DNA from: Argyresthia goedartella
Taxonomy: Eukaryota > Arthropoda > Insecta > Lepidoptera > Argyresthiidae
Assembly: GCA_949825045.1 (NCBI GenBank)
Contig: OX463809.1
Span: 7,715,501 to 7,779,500 of the forward strand
DNA: 64,000 nucleotides
Direction: 5' to 3'
Part shown: positions 42,526-55,072 of the stretch, piece after piece
How positions within the stretch are numbered: the stretch's first letter is position 1
Layout: every line of letters starts with the position of its first letter
The notes under the pieces: generated by a model
What the model was told of the DNA's origin: nothing
Seen by the model: only the letters and a program-made list of their open reading frames with translations
Database searches by the model: none
Made by a program: the position numbers and the translations under genes

Positions 42526-45500
42526 ATGAAAGTGTTCGTCGTGCTAGCGGCAGCTACCGCCCTTGCAAGTAAGTGTGCCTGCCTAAAGCTTCAGCTGGGA
42601 AACGCAACAAACTATACGTATTAGTTGTCCTCGAACCAGTCTGTCTCCATTCATTTCCATATAAAGAAAATCTTTATATAGCGCCTAATTATACGCTTGA
42701 GCAAGTTGTGCAGCAGCTCTACAAAAGAGTTCAACGCGTTCCCAAGCTCGAAGTGAAGTTTCATAAAATATGCTCCTCAGTGAGACTGAGAAGCATATTT
42801 CATGAAAGAGCATACAAACTTTGCAAAAAAAGAAGGATATCAAAAGATCATAAGAGATAAGCTTGCCTTTCTACATTATTATAATATGATAAGTTGTACT
42901 TTGTAAAGTAGTCTTGTGTGCAATTTAGAAATTAGGATCAAAAATATTTAGTCGTCTTTGCACTGCTTTGAAAAGTCATCATCTCGCCTGCGAGGCTTGT
43001 ACCTGACTTCCTGCTACATGAGAGCATGATCATAACTCTGCATTCTGGGATTAATATTGGTGTTATGCAATTATTGTTGCTGTGCCAATAAATAGTGTTA
43101 CATGGTTGATCTGACAACTCATAGGCTGACACGTAACTCATGTAATGACTTTATTCAGGTCACACTGACACGAGTCTCTGGCCAATGTGCTTCGGAATGA
43201 TAGTTTAGGTGGCTATGTGAGCTAGACCTCGCTAGTGACACTTTCTTTTAATAACATATACAAACTTATGAATGCAACTGGTTACGTACATGGAGTAAGA
43301 AAGTAGCCGCACTAATAACTTTGTAAACTAGATTTTGCGGTCTTGAACTATTGACTTTTCACTAAAATTATATAGCCTGTTACTCTCACGGTCTCAGCAA
43401 ATCCAACGACACCTCATTTGTTAAAATCCGACAAGCTTTTTGGACTGTAGCGGCTTTTTGATATTTAAAAATCCACACATCTCCGCCATTTTGGAAAAAA
43501 TCCAAGAAATGTATCGACAAAAAAACTATTTAGTTAACGAACCTGCTCACAAGAATTCACGAGAACCAGTTGAGAAATGCGACCTGTAATGGTTAACATC
43601 CAGATGTAAGAAAGTATTTTTGTCCAATCCTGCAACGGAGACGCTTCGTTCGCTCGGTTAAAACGTTTAGGAGACATAAGAATATTAAAAATGCGAGAGA
43701 CGTGCGCCAGGATTGGAGCATGTGGAGGCATTTGGTTTCATCCTACCCCTCTTTCGGAGAAAAGGCCTTAGCATGTACATATGTTCCTATATACTATTAA
43801 TAGGGTTACACTGAGTTAAACTAGTAGTGGGAGTACTAGTAGTTTTTAACCCGGCTACAGAGAAGCGGGTTGTATGTTTGAGCTGTATGTATGTCTGTTC
43901 CTGTGTCCACTCATACCTACATATCGGCACAACCCATTTTGAAAAAGAATACATCATTAGATTCTTCTTGATAGCGCGAGTGTTACTGGGTTCATTAAAT
44001 AAATAAAAAATGGCGGATTTTATATACTTTAAATTTACTGTATTTAAGATCCTCTAGAGGGGTATCAAAATGAAGGGCTTTGAAAGGCGGGTGCGGAAAT
44101 ATTTACTAATCTTGCGTAAACTATGAATAATGAAACTTCGTTTTAAACTGAGATTTACAGATATTTATTTGAATAAATGACGTAATTGAAAAAGCCAAAA
44201 AACCCGACTGCGGTACACTAAATTTCATAAAACAAGTAATTAAAATCTGTATTCAGTGGGTTCCGCTTGTATCACAATTTAATTTGACTTAAAACTGAAC
44301 TATAATGATTTTATCGAATCTCAGTAATTACGTTTAGTCTTATCTACTTGTTTTGTACTTTTTTTTAAATTACGTCATTTATTTAATTTGGTGTTTTTAC
44401 AACGCTTTTACACGCTTTTTCCCATACGGAGTGGCAAAGGCACAATTATGCCCACGTTAGCCAGTAATTCAATTCACTATGTGTGACAGGGAGGTATCCC
44501 ATCGCCACAGCCATCATTTTAACAAATAAGTATGGTAAAATGCGGAGGTTGTAATTCAAGTAATTCAATACTCTATTTTGCGTGACGTGGGGCTAGCCTA
44601 TCGCAGCAGCTATGGAGATATGATGTTTTCCATTACATCAACAAAAACCTACGACGCATTTCACTACCTTTGTATTAAGCACAAGTAAAATAAATAAAAG
44701 CCTTCTTCTTACTGAAATTTGGCACGAAGCAAGGAAGCACACTTTTGACACTTTTGACAACCGAGATATAGGTGTTTTCACAAGTTCGGTTGTCACTGAT
44801 TCCTCCTGTTTTACGATATATGTTCCTAATTAATAATGTCTCCCTTTTTTTAGTAAGTAGAACCTGTGTAAACCATGCTTTCTGTCAATAAACAATTTCA
44901 AACTATTTCAATTTCATTTCAAACAGGACAAAATGCGAGAATTGGCATAATAGTTTTTGAAATAGTCAATTTCCTTTTCATGTTTGCACCGGTCTTCTTT
45001 ACAAACCATTCCTAAAAAACAATTTGATTCAACTTTTATATTAAATCATCTCATGGTCAAAGAATTATTTTAATGTAAAAATTGCGCAAAACTTTTCGGT
45101 AGAGGGCACTGTACGTTTGTAACACAAAGAGTTTCATTCATCTGAGGTTCTATATATTATATATGAGGATATCTGGATACCGACAATAATCACATTATAA
45201 AATAGCATCACGCCTTTTCCTAAATAGGATAGCAGATGCACAATTTTGCCCACATTTGGCCAGTTATTCAATACGCCTTGCGTGACAGGGGGCCAGCTCA
45301 TCGCCGCAGCTATGAAGTAATGAAGGAAGTATACAGACAATAATTTTCCCGAAACTTTTTGCATAAATGTGCTTTTACTCTGTGATTAATTTTTAAGTAT
45401 ACTCACATGAATGAAACTTTTTACTTTCTTACTCTGCGTTTATTATCTAGTACAAACTTTTGCACATAGAATAAATCGTGTTCTGTAGCGTCCGTGTAGC

Positions 45501-48500
45501 GTCCGTCCATTCCTGTCAAACTAGATCATTATAAATACTTGCAACTTAGTATGCATAACATGTCAGATCGGAACATTCTGTATTTCTAGAAGACTGTTAT
45601 TTTTTTCCGTTATAGGCCACCCCACACTTGCATTGTTAATGAGTAATTCATTTGCTGTATGCGTATACGCAAGTGGCCCGAAGCAGATGATAGGTAGAAT
45701 ATGTCCTAGATATTGGAGGTTCACTGAACTTTGAATTTTAAAAAACCGTTTTGTACATAGAAAATTGAAGCTTTATTAGTGAGTGCCTATAATTATTTGA
45801 AATACTTACGACTATGGAATACAAATAGGTATTTTGCTCTTTTCATATTTCAATATGCCTCGCATATTCTATTGATTCTTCAGGACATTTACTGAAGAAA
45901 AGATTCCACAGGAATTGCTTGTTATGGGATGATTTAAAATATTCGCCTTTTTACCTCAGGTTATACTTAAATTCAAAGTGCAACAGACCCTATCCGAAGC
46001 TTTCTCTAAAAATTCTCTAGACTGCAAAAACTACTGTAACAATAGTACGAAATTAGTCTTGCACTGACTTCACTGTTCAATGATTTTTATATCGAGATCG
46101 ACATTGACATTCACTATACATAAATATAAAACTACTATTTACATTGCATAACGTCACGCCTTGTTGTCGTGGAGCGGGAATTATATTTGCGTAAACTTTT
46201 TTTTTGCAATAATTTCGCGGTGTGCTCAACACGTTAACTTAGATTTTGCAATCCTCAAATGGGAATATTTAATAGTGACATTTAGTGCAATTTGAACGCG
46301 AGATAATACTATTCTCTAAATAACTATGACATACATTTATATGGAGTTTACAAAGTTATTCCGAGAATAGTTTTACATCTGCCGGGGCTTATAGTTCGAA
46401 TGTTAACTCAGAAACCATCATATTATTATACTATATAGGCTATCAATTTAAAGTGATCGGTATACCAAAGTACTTCTGCTATGAATTCACTTGCTTATCT
46501 TGCATTCACTTATAATTTTGTCTTCTCACTGATTTACCAACCATGCAATTGATCTTTTGACAATATAATGGTACAGTGAGAATACCGTCTGGCAACTGAC
46601 AATAGGGCTGAGAGACTTAGCCATCGACATTGACATTAATTGAAGATATCTAAACAATCTTTATCAGATAGCAATGCATCAGTAACCGATGCATCGTCGA
46701 TGTTGTAAGTGGCACTACTTTCACTTCTCGTGTCGTTGCGTCAGTTTGGATTGCGATACGACTGAACACTGAACGCTGCGCATGCGACGCCTTATGCCCT
46801 CTAGAATGGTTATGTCAACTAGGCTATCTATGGGTTGATTTTGTAGATTTGCAAGGTACATATTGATCAATTGACGATATATTAAAATGTTCCAACTAAT
46901 ACTAACTAACAATCTACATACAATGTTTGAAGTAATAGACTAGTCCAGATTTCTGTAAACAGTGTAAACTGTATGACATCAGACGAATGGATCTTATCCA
47001 CTCGAGGCCCAAATCCCGTTACCTAAATGATAATACAGTCCGCGGTCGAATTGAGGCATTTTTCATTGCTTTTCGCTTACCTGCAACCGATAACGTTAGT
47101 TTCTGTAACTAACTGTTTTCTGTTTACATCCAGTCTTACATAACAACTCTATCATTGTGTAATTCCATACTGAATCGGCTCAGTTCGACACGGATTTATG
47201 TGTTAATAATATCTAAGAGACGACCTCTGTTGCATTTAACTTGGGTAAACAACCTACTTTCACCTTAGCACACAAGGAGCTTTGGATATGAATATTTTTA
47301 AAATTATTGGCTGTAGCAATGTTACTGAATTTGCCGACGACAGCAGTTCAATTCAGTAATATTCCCAGTCGACAAGGCGCAAGAGGAAATGCAATTAATT
47401 GATGTACTTATGTGAAATACATACTACTATGGAATACAGACATAAAATTTATCTTATCTCCACTAAGAGATTTATTCCAGCAAACTTGGGATGGACAGGA
47501 TATATTGTTTTGAGTCCCGGATAGACATGATTATTTACTAGTACTAACCTATTAACTTTTTTTTCCAGGCGCCCAATTCAAATGCCCTGCCAATGCCAAA
47601 GACGCTCAGCACCCGGATGACAGACAATGTGACATGTTCTACGAGTGTCGCGACGGTGTTGCCATCACCAAACTGTGCCCCGATGGCCTGGTGTTCGACC
47701 CCCTCATCAGGAAGATCAACAAGTGTGACCAGCCTTTCAACGTAGACTGCGGGGACAGGACTGAACTACGTGAGTATTTTTGTATACCTAAATATTTACA
47801 TGGTAGAAAGTCCATCAACCAGCATTGAGACATGGACAATATCGCACAATATTACTGATATTTGAGCAAAGTCCTGTGCCCCAGATGGGGACAACAATGG
47901 TATACATTTATTTATTTATATACGAGAGAAACATATGGTTGTACGTAGTTCAAAGATGTTCACACAAACATTCACACAAACATTCACACACATCTTTAGC
48001 ATACGACTATATTACGAGTATGATACTTAGATGCATGATGACAAAATGAATTATGTCAAATATACGACGCAAGCGATCCCAGCGCCGTAGAAGAAAAAAA
48101 TGCATCAAATAGGTTTTAATTAAGTGGTTTAGTTTTTAATTAATCTGAACAACTATCCACAAGAAACATAAAAACTGTTATCTACGTGAGCCAGTTATAG
48201 GTTTATCCGTGTGTAATACTGTAAATGGGTCAGTAACTTTCTAGGCCGTCTGGTACAAGTACCATTAGACCTAAACTGTACCAGCATACTAATATGGAAA
48301 GTAATGCCTATCAATGCCAAAGTAAGATAAACCTAAGGAAGTATTTCTTATCTTGTACCGAAAACACTTCGGTGAAATTATAAGTAATGCCTTTGCCATC
48401 TTATCTTCATGTGATTTGATACCGAAATCACGAATAACGGATTTATGGACGAGTGGAAAAGACCCCACTTCGCGGCGTGACAAGATTTATAATGAGATTA

Positions 48501-51500
48501 GATTGCTTTGCTTTATGTGCCCCAGGCTCTAACAAAGTCAAGAGAATGTCGTTGCGTATTTTTAGCACAAAGTTTAAAAGGTTTGCTGGGAAATATTTTA
48601 GCTTTGAGGCAAAATAATGTGTCTGAAGATATTTCTAATCTCGAAACACAATTTTATCGTTCCTTACATACGAAGGAACTTGCCTAGTACCGTTAAGCAA
48701 TGCATAATATACCATGTTTTATGTTAAATCCTTCAACACAAATGTGCTTCCTAGAATGTCTCGTCTCCTAACGTGACCTTTGACACAATCGTGTCCATTC
48801 AAGGCTTTTTTTGCGAATAAACTTGAAATTCAACTTTTCACCGACTATGTTGCCAATAGGCATCGTGAGTCATTATTGGAACGATCTACATACATTAATT
48901 CATTGACGTGTGGTGGAATATCATGTCACTTCGAGAATGTTCTTGCAAATATTAGTCTCACCATCTTACGATTTATAAGTTCCCTCCTGATTTATGGGAA
49001 TTAATATGTAGAAGAGTATGTATGGTCGACAGCACAAAATTTAACTGACACTCAAAGTCTTGTTGGTACTACCTTCCGATAAGAGACAGCGACGCATTGA
49101 TATAAACACCGGTATTACATTTCAGCTCACTTCACAAACCAATGATATATAGAAGATACTCTCTGCTGGGAAATATTCAATCGGGAGGGATATGGAAACT
49201 GATTGCCAACCTGGTATTGTCGAGAAGCACGATTGAGACAAGAATAATTTTAAAACAGGCCACATATTATTTATTATACCAACCCTAACATTTTCCCCCA
49301 ACAGAGCCGCCCAAAGGCAACGCGCAGTGCCCGCGCCGCAACGGTTTCTTTGCCCACCCCGATCCAGCGGTATGCAATGTGTTCTTCAACTGCATCGAGG
49401 GAGAAGCCATCGAGACTAAGTGCACAGCTGGACTGCACTTCGATGAGTACTCCGGCACCTGTGTGTGGCCTGACGCAGCTGGCAGGCAAGGCTGCGATGT
49501 TGCTGAGAGTGAGTATCTATTTATTTCGAATACTGTTGTTTACTAGGTAAAAATAATAGCTGTACAACGTGCGACTGAGAATATGGCTGATGAAAAGATC
49601 TGGGCAAGCCGCAAGAATTTCTTGAATTGGATAATAACTTTATTGCACAAAACAAAATATTCATAAAAATGGAAAATACTCGTACAAAGGTGAGCTAACA
49701 AGAGATTTATTCCAGAAAACCCAGGATGGACAATAGTTATTTGTGTCACAAGGGAGCAAAATGATGTATTTACGGCGAGGGCGGTACATTGAATCCAGAG
49801 TGAAGGGAAGGATTCTACGATAGAATCCTGAGCGTAGCGAGGGATTCTAAGTTAGAATCCTGAGCGTAACGAAGGATTCAAGCGTTGACGCCCATGACGA
49901 AAATAATTTTGCTCCTGAGTGACACATACAACTTTTCACACCGACTATGAGGAAAATTTAAATTAAAAGCTCTAAAAAAAAACTATACTTTGAATTATAA
50001 TTTCACCACTTTTACAGTAATCGAACAACGTAAACAAAACTTTTTTTTTATAATGGCGGATTGTGAAGGATTAGAAAAGGTCACAGATAAAAATTACCAA
50101 TGTGTAAAAATAATCGAATCGAATATTACAATGGTTTCGGATATCAATATTCATTATATCACAATAACATTCATCGATAGTTTTCATTTCAGTAAAACAT
50201 ATAATTTATTGTGACATTTTTTTAAAATATTACTAAAAATTCATAAATTTTCATATAACGTTGTTAAAGTTAAAACTTGAAACATGTTTATTTTTAATCG
50301 ACTACGATGAAATTACAATCGATTATTTTATTAAGATCTGTGTTCAATTGGCACATTGCGTAAATGCTACATGCCAATGAATAAATTAAAAACCAGTCAA
50401 GTGCGAGTCTAAATCGCGCACGAAGGGTTCCGTACCACCGTTCAATGGAAGCGATGGTGTGGAGTGAATAGTTTGGATTTTACACAGCAAAATATTGTTT
50501 ACAAAGTTATTGGTGCGGTTACTTTCACACTCCATGTACGTAACCAGGTGCATCCATAAGTTTGTATGTGGTATTGAAAGAATTGTTGCATGGGAGCCCC
50601 CTTAAATATTTCTTTTATCCTGTTTTTTAGTATTTGTTGTTATAGCGGCAACATAAATACATCATCTGTGAAAATTTCAACTGTCTAACTATCACGGTTC
50701 GTGAGATACAGCCTGGTGACAGACGGACGGACGGACAGCGGAGTCTTAGTAATAGGGTCCCGTTTGGAACCCTTCGGGTACGGAACCCTAAAAAGTAACT
50801 TGAACAGAAAAGTAGCATTTTGCTCCCTCTCGTCGTGGAGCAAAACTTACTTTTCCGAATGATAGGTGTGAAATAGTTATTTGTGTCACAAGGGAGCAAA
50901 ATGATGTATTTACGGCGAGGGCGGTACATTGAATCCAGAGTGAAGGGAAGGATTCTACGATAGAATCCTGAGCGTAACGAAGGATTCAAGCATTAACGCC
51001 CATGACGAAAATAATTTTGCTCCTGAGTGACACATACAACTTTTCACACCAACTATGAGGAAAAATTAAATTAAATTAGTAATGTGTAAAAATAGTAGAA
51101 TCGAATATTACAATCTTATCAGATATCATCATTCATTATATCGCAATAACAGTCATCGATAGTTTTGATTTCAGTAAAACATATAATTTATTGTGACTTT
51201 TTTTTTAAATATTGCGAAGAATTCATAAATTTTCATATAACGTTATTGTGTAACTTCAACAACGTTATATGAAACATGTTCGTTTTTAATCGATTACGAT
51301 GAAATTGCAATCGATTATTTTATTAAGATCTGTGTTCTATTGACATTGCGCTACATGCCAATGAATAAATTAAAAAAGTAGCTTGAACTGAACAGAAAAG
51401 TAGCATTTTGCTCCCTTTCGTCGTGGAGCAAAACTTACTTTTCCGAATGAAAGGTGTGAAAAATATATTTAACTCTCTTCAAAGGCGTGTTCATTAAATG

Positions 51501-52185
51501 CTTAAACAAATTTCTCCCTCCCCAGAAAAACTGAAGGACGGCTTCGTCTGCCCAACCCACCAGAAGCTCGATCCCAACAACCAGCCCATTGCCCACCCCA
51601 AATTCCCGCATCCGTCCGACTGCCAGCGGTTCTACGTCTGCCTGAACGGAGTGGAGCCCCGCGACCTGGGCTGCCAAGTCGGAGAGGTCTACAACGAGGA
51701 GACTGAGAAGTGCGACGCGCCTGAGAACGTGCGCGGATGGTTAGTAGCAGTCACTTGGTCTTTAAATCCGTGTACAACATTATCTGTGCAACTGGAAGGC
51801 AGTCTTAGAGCGCCAAAGTGACATCGTGAAACCAGGTTTGTTATGTTACGACCGAAGTTCTTGGACGATATATTTGGCAAGGATATAGCCGACTATCAAT
51901 GGACGCGGGTTGCACAGGGCCTATTTAGTGGCGTGTACGTGTGAACTAACTCTGTAATATTGTACGGTGGGCTCCCAACAGTCTAAAGAATATGACGATG
52001 TTAAAAAATCACTACTATTGCGATTAACTTGTAATCCTGGTTGGTGACAGTTACTTGTTTGCCAGTTAGTTGATTTAAAATGATGTTTCCATATACAAAA
52101 TACATGTTTTTTCCCTTGTTACAGCGAGGACTGGTACAAAGACGCGGAGGATGCGCCCGCGCCGCCGCCGAAGGGGAGGAACTAA
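42526..52185 (+). CDS. obst-A: Obstructor-A (CPAP3-A) cuticular chitin-binding protein, complete, five exons
   Basis: A secreted three-domain peritrophin-like protein that organises chitin in the assembling cuticle. Exons: 42526-42568 (signal peptide MKVFVVLAAATALA), 47569-47769 (CBM14-1: FKCPANAKD, LCPDGLVFDPL, KCDQPFNVDCGDRTEL), 49305-49508 (CBM14-2: CPRRNGFFAHPDPAVCNVFF, HFDEYSGTCVWPD), 51526-51739 (CBM14-3: FVCPTHQK, PHPSDCQRFYVCLNG, GEVYNEETEKCDAPENV) and 52125-52185 (EDWYKDAEDAP, stop TAA). All junctions are GT/AG and in phase, totalling 723 nt and 240 aa; Drosophila obst-A is about the same length. Each domain shows the six-Cys pattern of CBM14. The tail is Pro-rich and short. The first intron is 5 kb, and introns 3-4 carry repeats. 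Confidence 0.96.
42759..42807 (+). ncRNA. Near-perfect 23 bp hairpin in obst-A intron 1 (function unknown)
   Basis: The left arm 42759-42781 (TTTCATAAAATATGCTCCTC...) and right arm 42785-42807 pair at 21 of 23 positions with a 3 nt loop. The loop is short for a microRNA precursor, so this is only a candidate structured RNA or a small foldback repeat. Confidence 0.3.
43255..43345 (+). repeat. Fragment of the GGATGCACCTGGTTACGT segment
   Basis: ATACAAACTTATGAATGCAA, CTGGTTACGTACATGGAGTA and AATAACTTTGTAAACTAG match the inner segment of the composite repeat (13680-13770), here without the outer ends. Similar solo segments are at 59265-59300 and 60265-60350. Confidence 0.6.
44411..44640 (+). repeat. 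Two partial copies of the CACGCCTTTTCC repeat
   Basis: 44411-44512 (CACGCTTTTTCCCATACGGA, GTGTGACAGGGAGGTATCCC) and 44565-44640 (AATTCAATACTCTATTTTGC, GGGGCTAGCCTATCGCAGCA, GATGTTTTCCATTACATC) resemble successive parts of the repeat at 63031-63180. Confidence 0.55.
45201..45325 (+). repeat. Copy of the CACGCCTTTTCC repeat
   Basis: AATAGCATCACGCCTTTTCC, CCAGTTATTCAATACGCCTT, GGGGCCAGCTCATCGCCGCA and GCTATGAAGTAATGAAGG match 63031-63150. Confidence 0.6.
45326..47410. other. obst-A intron 1, no further feature recognised
   Basis: Unremarkable A/T-rich intronic sequence. The short ORF at 46721-46912 (-) shows no known motif. Confidence 0.4.
47420..47490 (-). repeat. LINE-tail fragment in obst-A intron 1
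   Basis: TTATCTTATCTCCACTAAGA then GATTTATTCCAGCAAAC matches the LINE-tail block of 6205-6242. It lies about 80 bp before exon 2. Confidence 0.55.
47770..49304. other. obst-A intron 2, nothing further recognised
   Basis: No mobile element or exon is supported. It includes a short CACACAAACATT triplication at 47960-47990. Confidence 0.4.
49625..49725 (-). repeat. LINE-tail copy in obst-A intron 3
   Basis: ATAACTTTATTGCACAAAAC, CGTACAAAGGTGAGCTAACA and AGAGATTTATTCCAGAAAAC, with the same order as in 60500-60602. Confidence 0.65.
49734..51461 (+). repeat. Tandem direct duplication in obst-A intron 3
   Basis: Unit 1 (49734-50873) and unit 2 (50874-51461) both start TAGTTATTTGTGTCACAAGG and contain GGCGAGGGCGGTACATTGAA, GGATTCTACGATAGAATCCT, ATTTTGCTCCTGAGTGACAC, and an end AGTAGCATTTTGCTCCCT with CTTTTCCGAATGA. 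Unit 1 has about 100 extra bp near 49976-50080 and carries the 403 bp composite repeat at 50388-50790. The small ORF at 49990-50214 lies in unit 1, has no recognised motif, and is not intact in unit 2. Confidence 0.8.
50388..50790 (-). repeat. Dispersed composite repeat, copy 2 (inverted), inserted in duplication unit 1
   Basis: It starts AAAAACCAGTCAAGTGCGAG and ends CGGGTACGGAACCCTA. It has the same internal junction (TATGTGGTATTGAAAGAATT / ATGGGAGCCCCC) as the copy at 59624-60038. Confidence 0.85.
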
Positions 52186-52223
52186 GCTCTCTAGTGATAC
52201 TGTAGTTTTGATAAATTAAACTA

Positions 52224-52229
52224 AATAAA
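52224..52229 (+). terminator. obst-A poly(A) signal AATAAA
   Basis: AATAAA lies 39 bp after the obst-A stop codon. Confidence 0.6.
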
Positions 52230-52404
52230 TTTAAGTACCCTACAAATTTATACAATTCGTTTTATTACATACAATTAATGAAATTCTGAAGGCGTCAAAA
52301 CTAACGAAATAAAGGGAAAGCTTGAGATATGCTCTTGTCCGGTTAGCAAAGAGTCTATTTTAAAACTAGTATCTTTTTAGCTTTGTTGTGATTCCTCTAG
52401 AATA

Positions 52405-54860
52405 TATCTAGCTAGATCACTGCCTCGTCACAGATTCGGTATACAACTCCATTAGCAAAATGTACGTAGACTACGGAATCTCATGGACAGACCATAGACC
52501 AATCTCAATTGAAATGACAATCAATAACCTCACCCGGTTAGAAGCCACGAATGACCACCTAACATGTACATGGTCAAGGAAACCAAGATCGGCCAACCAG
52601 ATTTGTCATTATGCAGAAATTGTACAGCGAGACATGTCGGCCCTCTTGAATAGTGGTAACTACCTCCATATGTACACGCCTCAACATATCGATATTGCTT
52701 ATAGGAGTGTTGTCAAAATCATGCAAAATGCCGCTAGCTTTGTATACAAAGCAAAACGAGCAAAAACCAAGAGACGCACGGTACTGGGCTGGAACGATCG
52801 AGTAGCCGATCACTATGCAGCATCTAAGCGCGCACTTGCTCTATGGCACAGAGCCGGCTGCCCACGAGAGGGACCGATAGCTGAGCAAAGGAGACAGGCG
52901 CGAGCGAACTTCAAGCTAGCATTGAAAAAATGCCAAAGGAATAAAGAACAGATCACTATGAACAGAATTGCGAACGATCTTAACAGCAAGAACTTTCAGT
53001 CCTTTTGGCAAAAGTCGAATAACGTCATCAAACCCAAAACAGCAAGTCCCAGTCACATAGATGATGTCACAAACAACTACGACATAGCGAACAATTTTAA
53101 TCAGCTGTTTACGCAACCCGCCCCTGCAAGTACATTTGCACCTACTAACTCACTTCAAGATGACAGCAACACTGAGGACACTATAACTGTTAGCCCTGCG
53201 TCATTATAAAAAGTCGTGAAGAATACTGTGCGTGGTAAATCTCCAGGACTGGACGGCTTATCAATTGAGCACTTACAAAATGCGGGCCCGGCCATGATAG
53301 TAGCAGTGAGCCACCTATTCACAGCTATCTTGCGTACAGCTCACCTGCCCATTGCAATGACGGATGCGGTTATTGTACCAATATGCAAGAACAGGCAGAA
53401 AAACATCTCCAGTCGCAGTAACTACCGTCCGATTGCGTTAGCCTCGATAATTACCAGACTGCTTGAGAAAGTGCTTAATGAGCTGGCCGCGCCTTACCTC
53501 AGCACTGCGGACAACCAGATGGGATTCAAGAAGAACGTATCCACCAGTACCGCCATCTACACCTTGAAGCAAGTCGCGGGATACTATAAGTCAAGAAAAA
53601 CATCTGTGTGCTCCTGTTATCTTGACTTGAGCAAGGCGTTCGACAGACTGGCACACGACCGACTCTGGCTGATACTGCAAGAGCGGGGAGTACCGGGTCA
53701 CGTGACCAAGGTGCTGAAGACCTGGTATAGTCAGCAGAGCAACGTCGTTCGTTGGAATGGGGCCCTATCGGATCCGTCAAAGCTGGCGTGTGGTGTGAGA
53801 CAAGGCGGAAGCACGTCACCTATACTTTTTAACGTCTACATGGATGGTCTGTATCACAAACTGAACCAGCTCAATGTTGGGTGCTCCATGAACGGCGTCA
53901 TAACTAACCATGTCTGCTATGCAGACGACATGGTTCTACTCAGCCCATCCATTTCAGCAATGAGAGACATGCTTGCAGTTTGTGAGGAATACGCAGCACA
54001 ACACAACATGGCATACAACCCGGATAAGTCTGTGTGTATGATGTTCCGATCGACAAATACACCTGCCTTCATACCGCCAGTGCGACTAAGCGGCAGAGAC
54101 CTCGAGTTCGTCGAGGAGGTTAAATATCTGGGCCACGTCATCACTGCGGATCTAGACGACAGACTGGACATCGCGAGGCAGCGACGGGCTATACTGGTGC
54201 GAGCCAACATGCTGGCGCGGCGCTTTGCGCGCTGCAGCACGGAGGTGAAGAGGCAGCTCTTCCTGTCGTACTGCACGTCCGTGTACACTGTGGAGCTGTG
54301 GGCGGTGTACACAAAGAAGAGCATGGAGCAGATGCGCGTGCAGTACAACAACTCATGGCGCGCACTGTTCCGCCTGCCGCGCTTGTGCAGCGCAAGCGGC
54401 ATGTTCGCGGAGGGGCGCGCGCCGGGCTGGGCGGCGCTGCGGCGGCTGGGCACGGCCACCGCGCGGACCCACATAGCGCACTCCACCAACCAGCTGCTGG
54501 AGGCTGCTCGCTCATGGCAATCCAGCCCCCTGCACCGCGAATGGAGGCTCCTGCACCGACCCTCATCCACAGTTTTATGATGATTAATGTGTTAGTAAAA
54601 TTATTTTAAATGATGTTTTTTAAATGATATTAATTAATTTTATTATTGAATTGGAAACAATGTAATTATTTTAAACTATTTTATCTTTGACATTTTTTGT
54701 CATTTTTCTACATTCATATATTGGACATTTGTTGGTTAAATTATTCAAATTGTGTGTGAATCAATGTTATTATTAATCTATTTTATCTTTTGACATTTTA
54801 TATTATTCGACATTTATGTTGGACAATAGTCTGGAAAATAAAACAATTATTATTATATAC
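52405..54860 (+). pseudogene. L2/CR1-like LINE, 5'-truncated, one nonsense codon
   Basis: The frame is open from about 52405 (DHCLVTDSVYNSI, TDHRPI: the end of the AP-endonuclease domain) to a TAA at 53207-53209, and in the same phase from there to 54580. The RT blocks are GKSPGLDGLSIEHL, NYRPIALASI, YLDLSKAFDRLAHDRL, CGVRQGGSTSPILF, CYADDMVLL and VKYLGHVIT. The C-terminus (FRLPRLCSASGMFAEG) is complete. The 3' UTR is A/T-rich with TTTTATCTTTGACATTTT repeated, ending AAAATAAAACAATTATTATT. Only one stop breaks an otherwise clean 5'-truncated copy. Confidence 0.92.
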
Positions 54861-55072
54861 TTCATTATTTAGATCAAATACATAAAGGTTATAAATAATA
54901 AGTTATTAAACCAGATTTAAAAAAAACAAAAGGTAAAGCACTCTACCTTTACCTAAACTCCATTTCAATAGCATTTCATAATAATGTAAACAAGCCAATT
55001 TACACACGATTACGCCGTAACTACTTACATTTGAATATAAATCCTGAACACATTCACATACCAAGGAAAAAT

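Noticed and set aside
42573..42860. 95-codon ORF in obst-A intron 1
   Set aside because: It overlaps a hairpin, starts at the splice donor region and shows no domain; treated as chance.
49990..50214. 74-codon ORF in duplication unit 1
   Set aside because: The frame is not preserved in unit 2 and no motif is recognised.
54298..54609. 103-codon frame rich in Arg/Ala
   Set aside because: Alternative frame of the GC-rich C-terminal part of the LINE RT.
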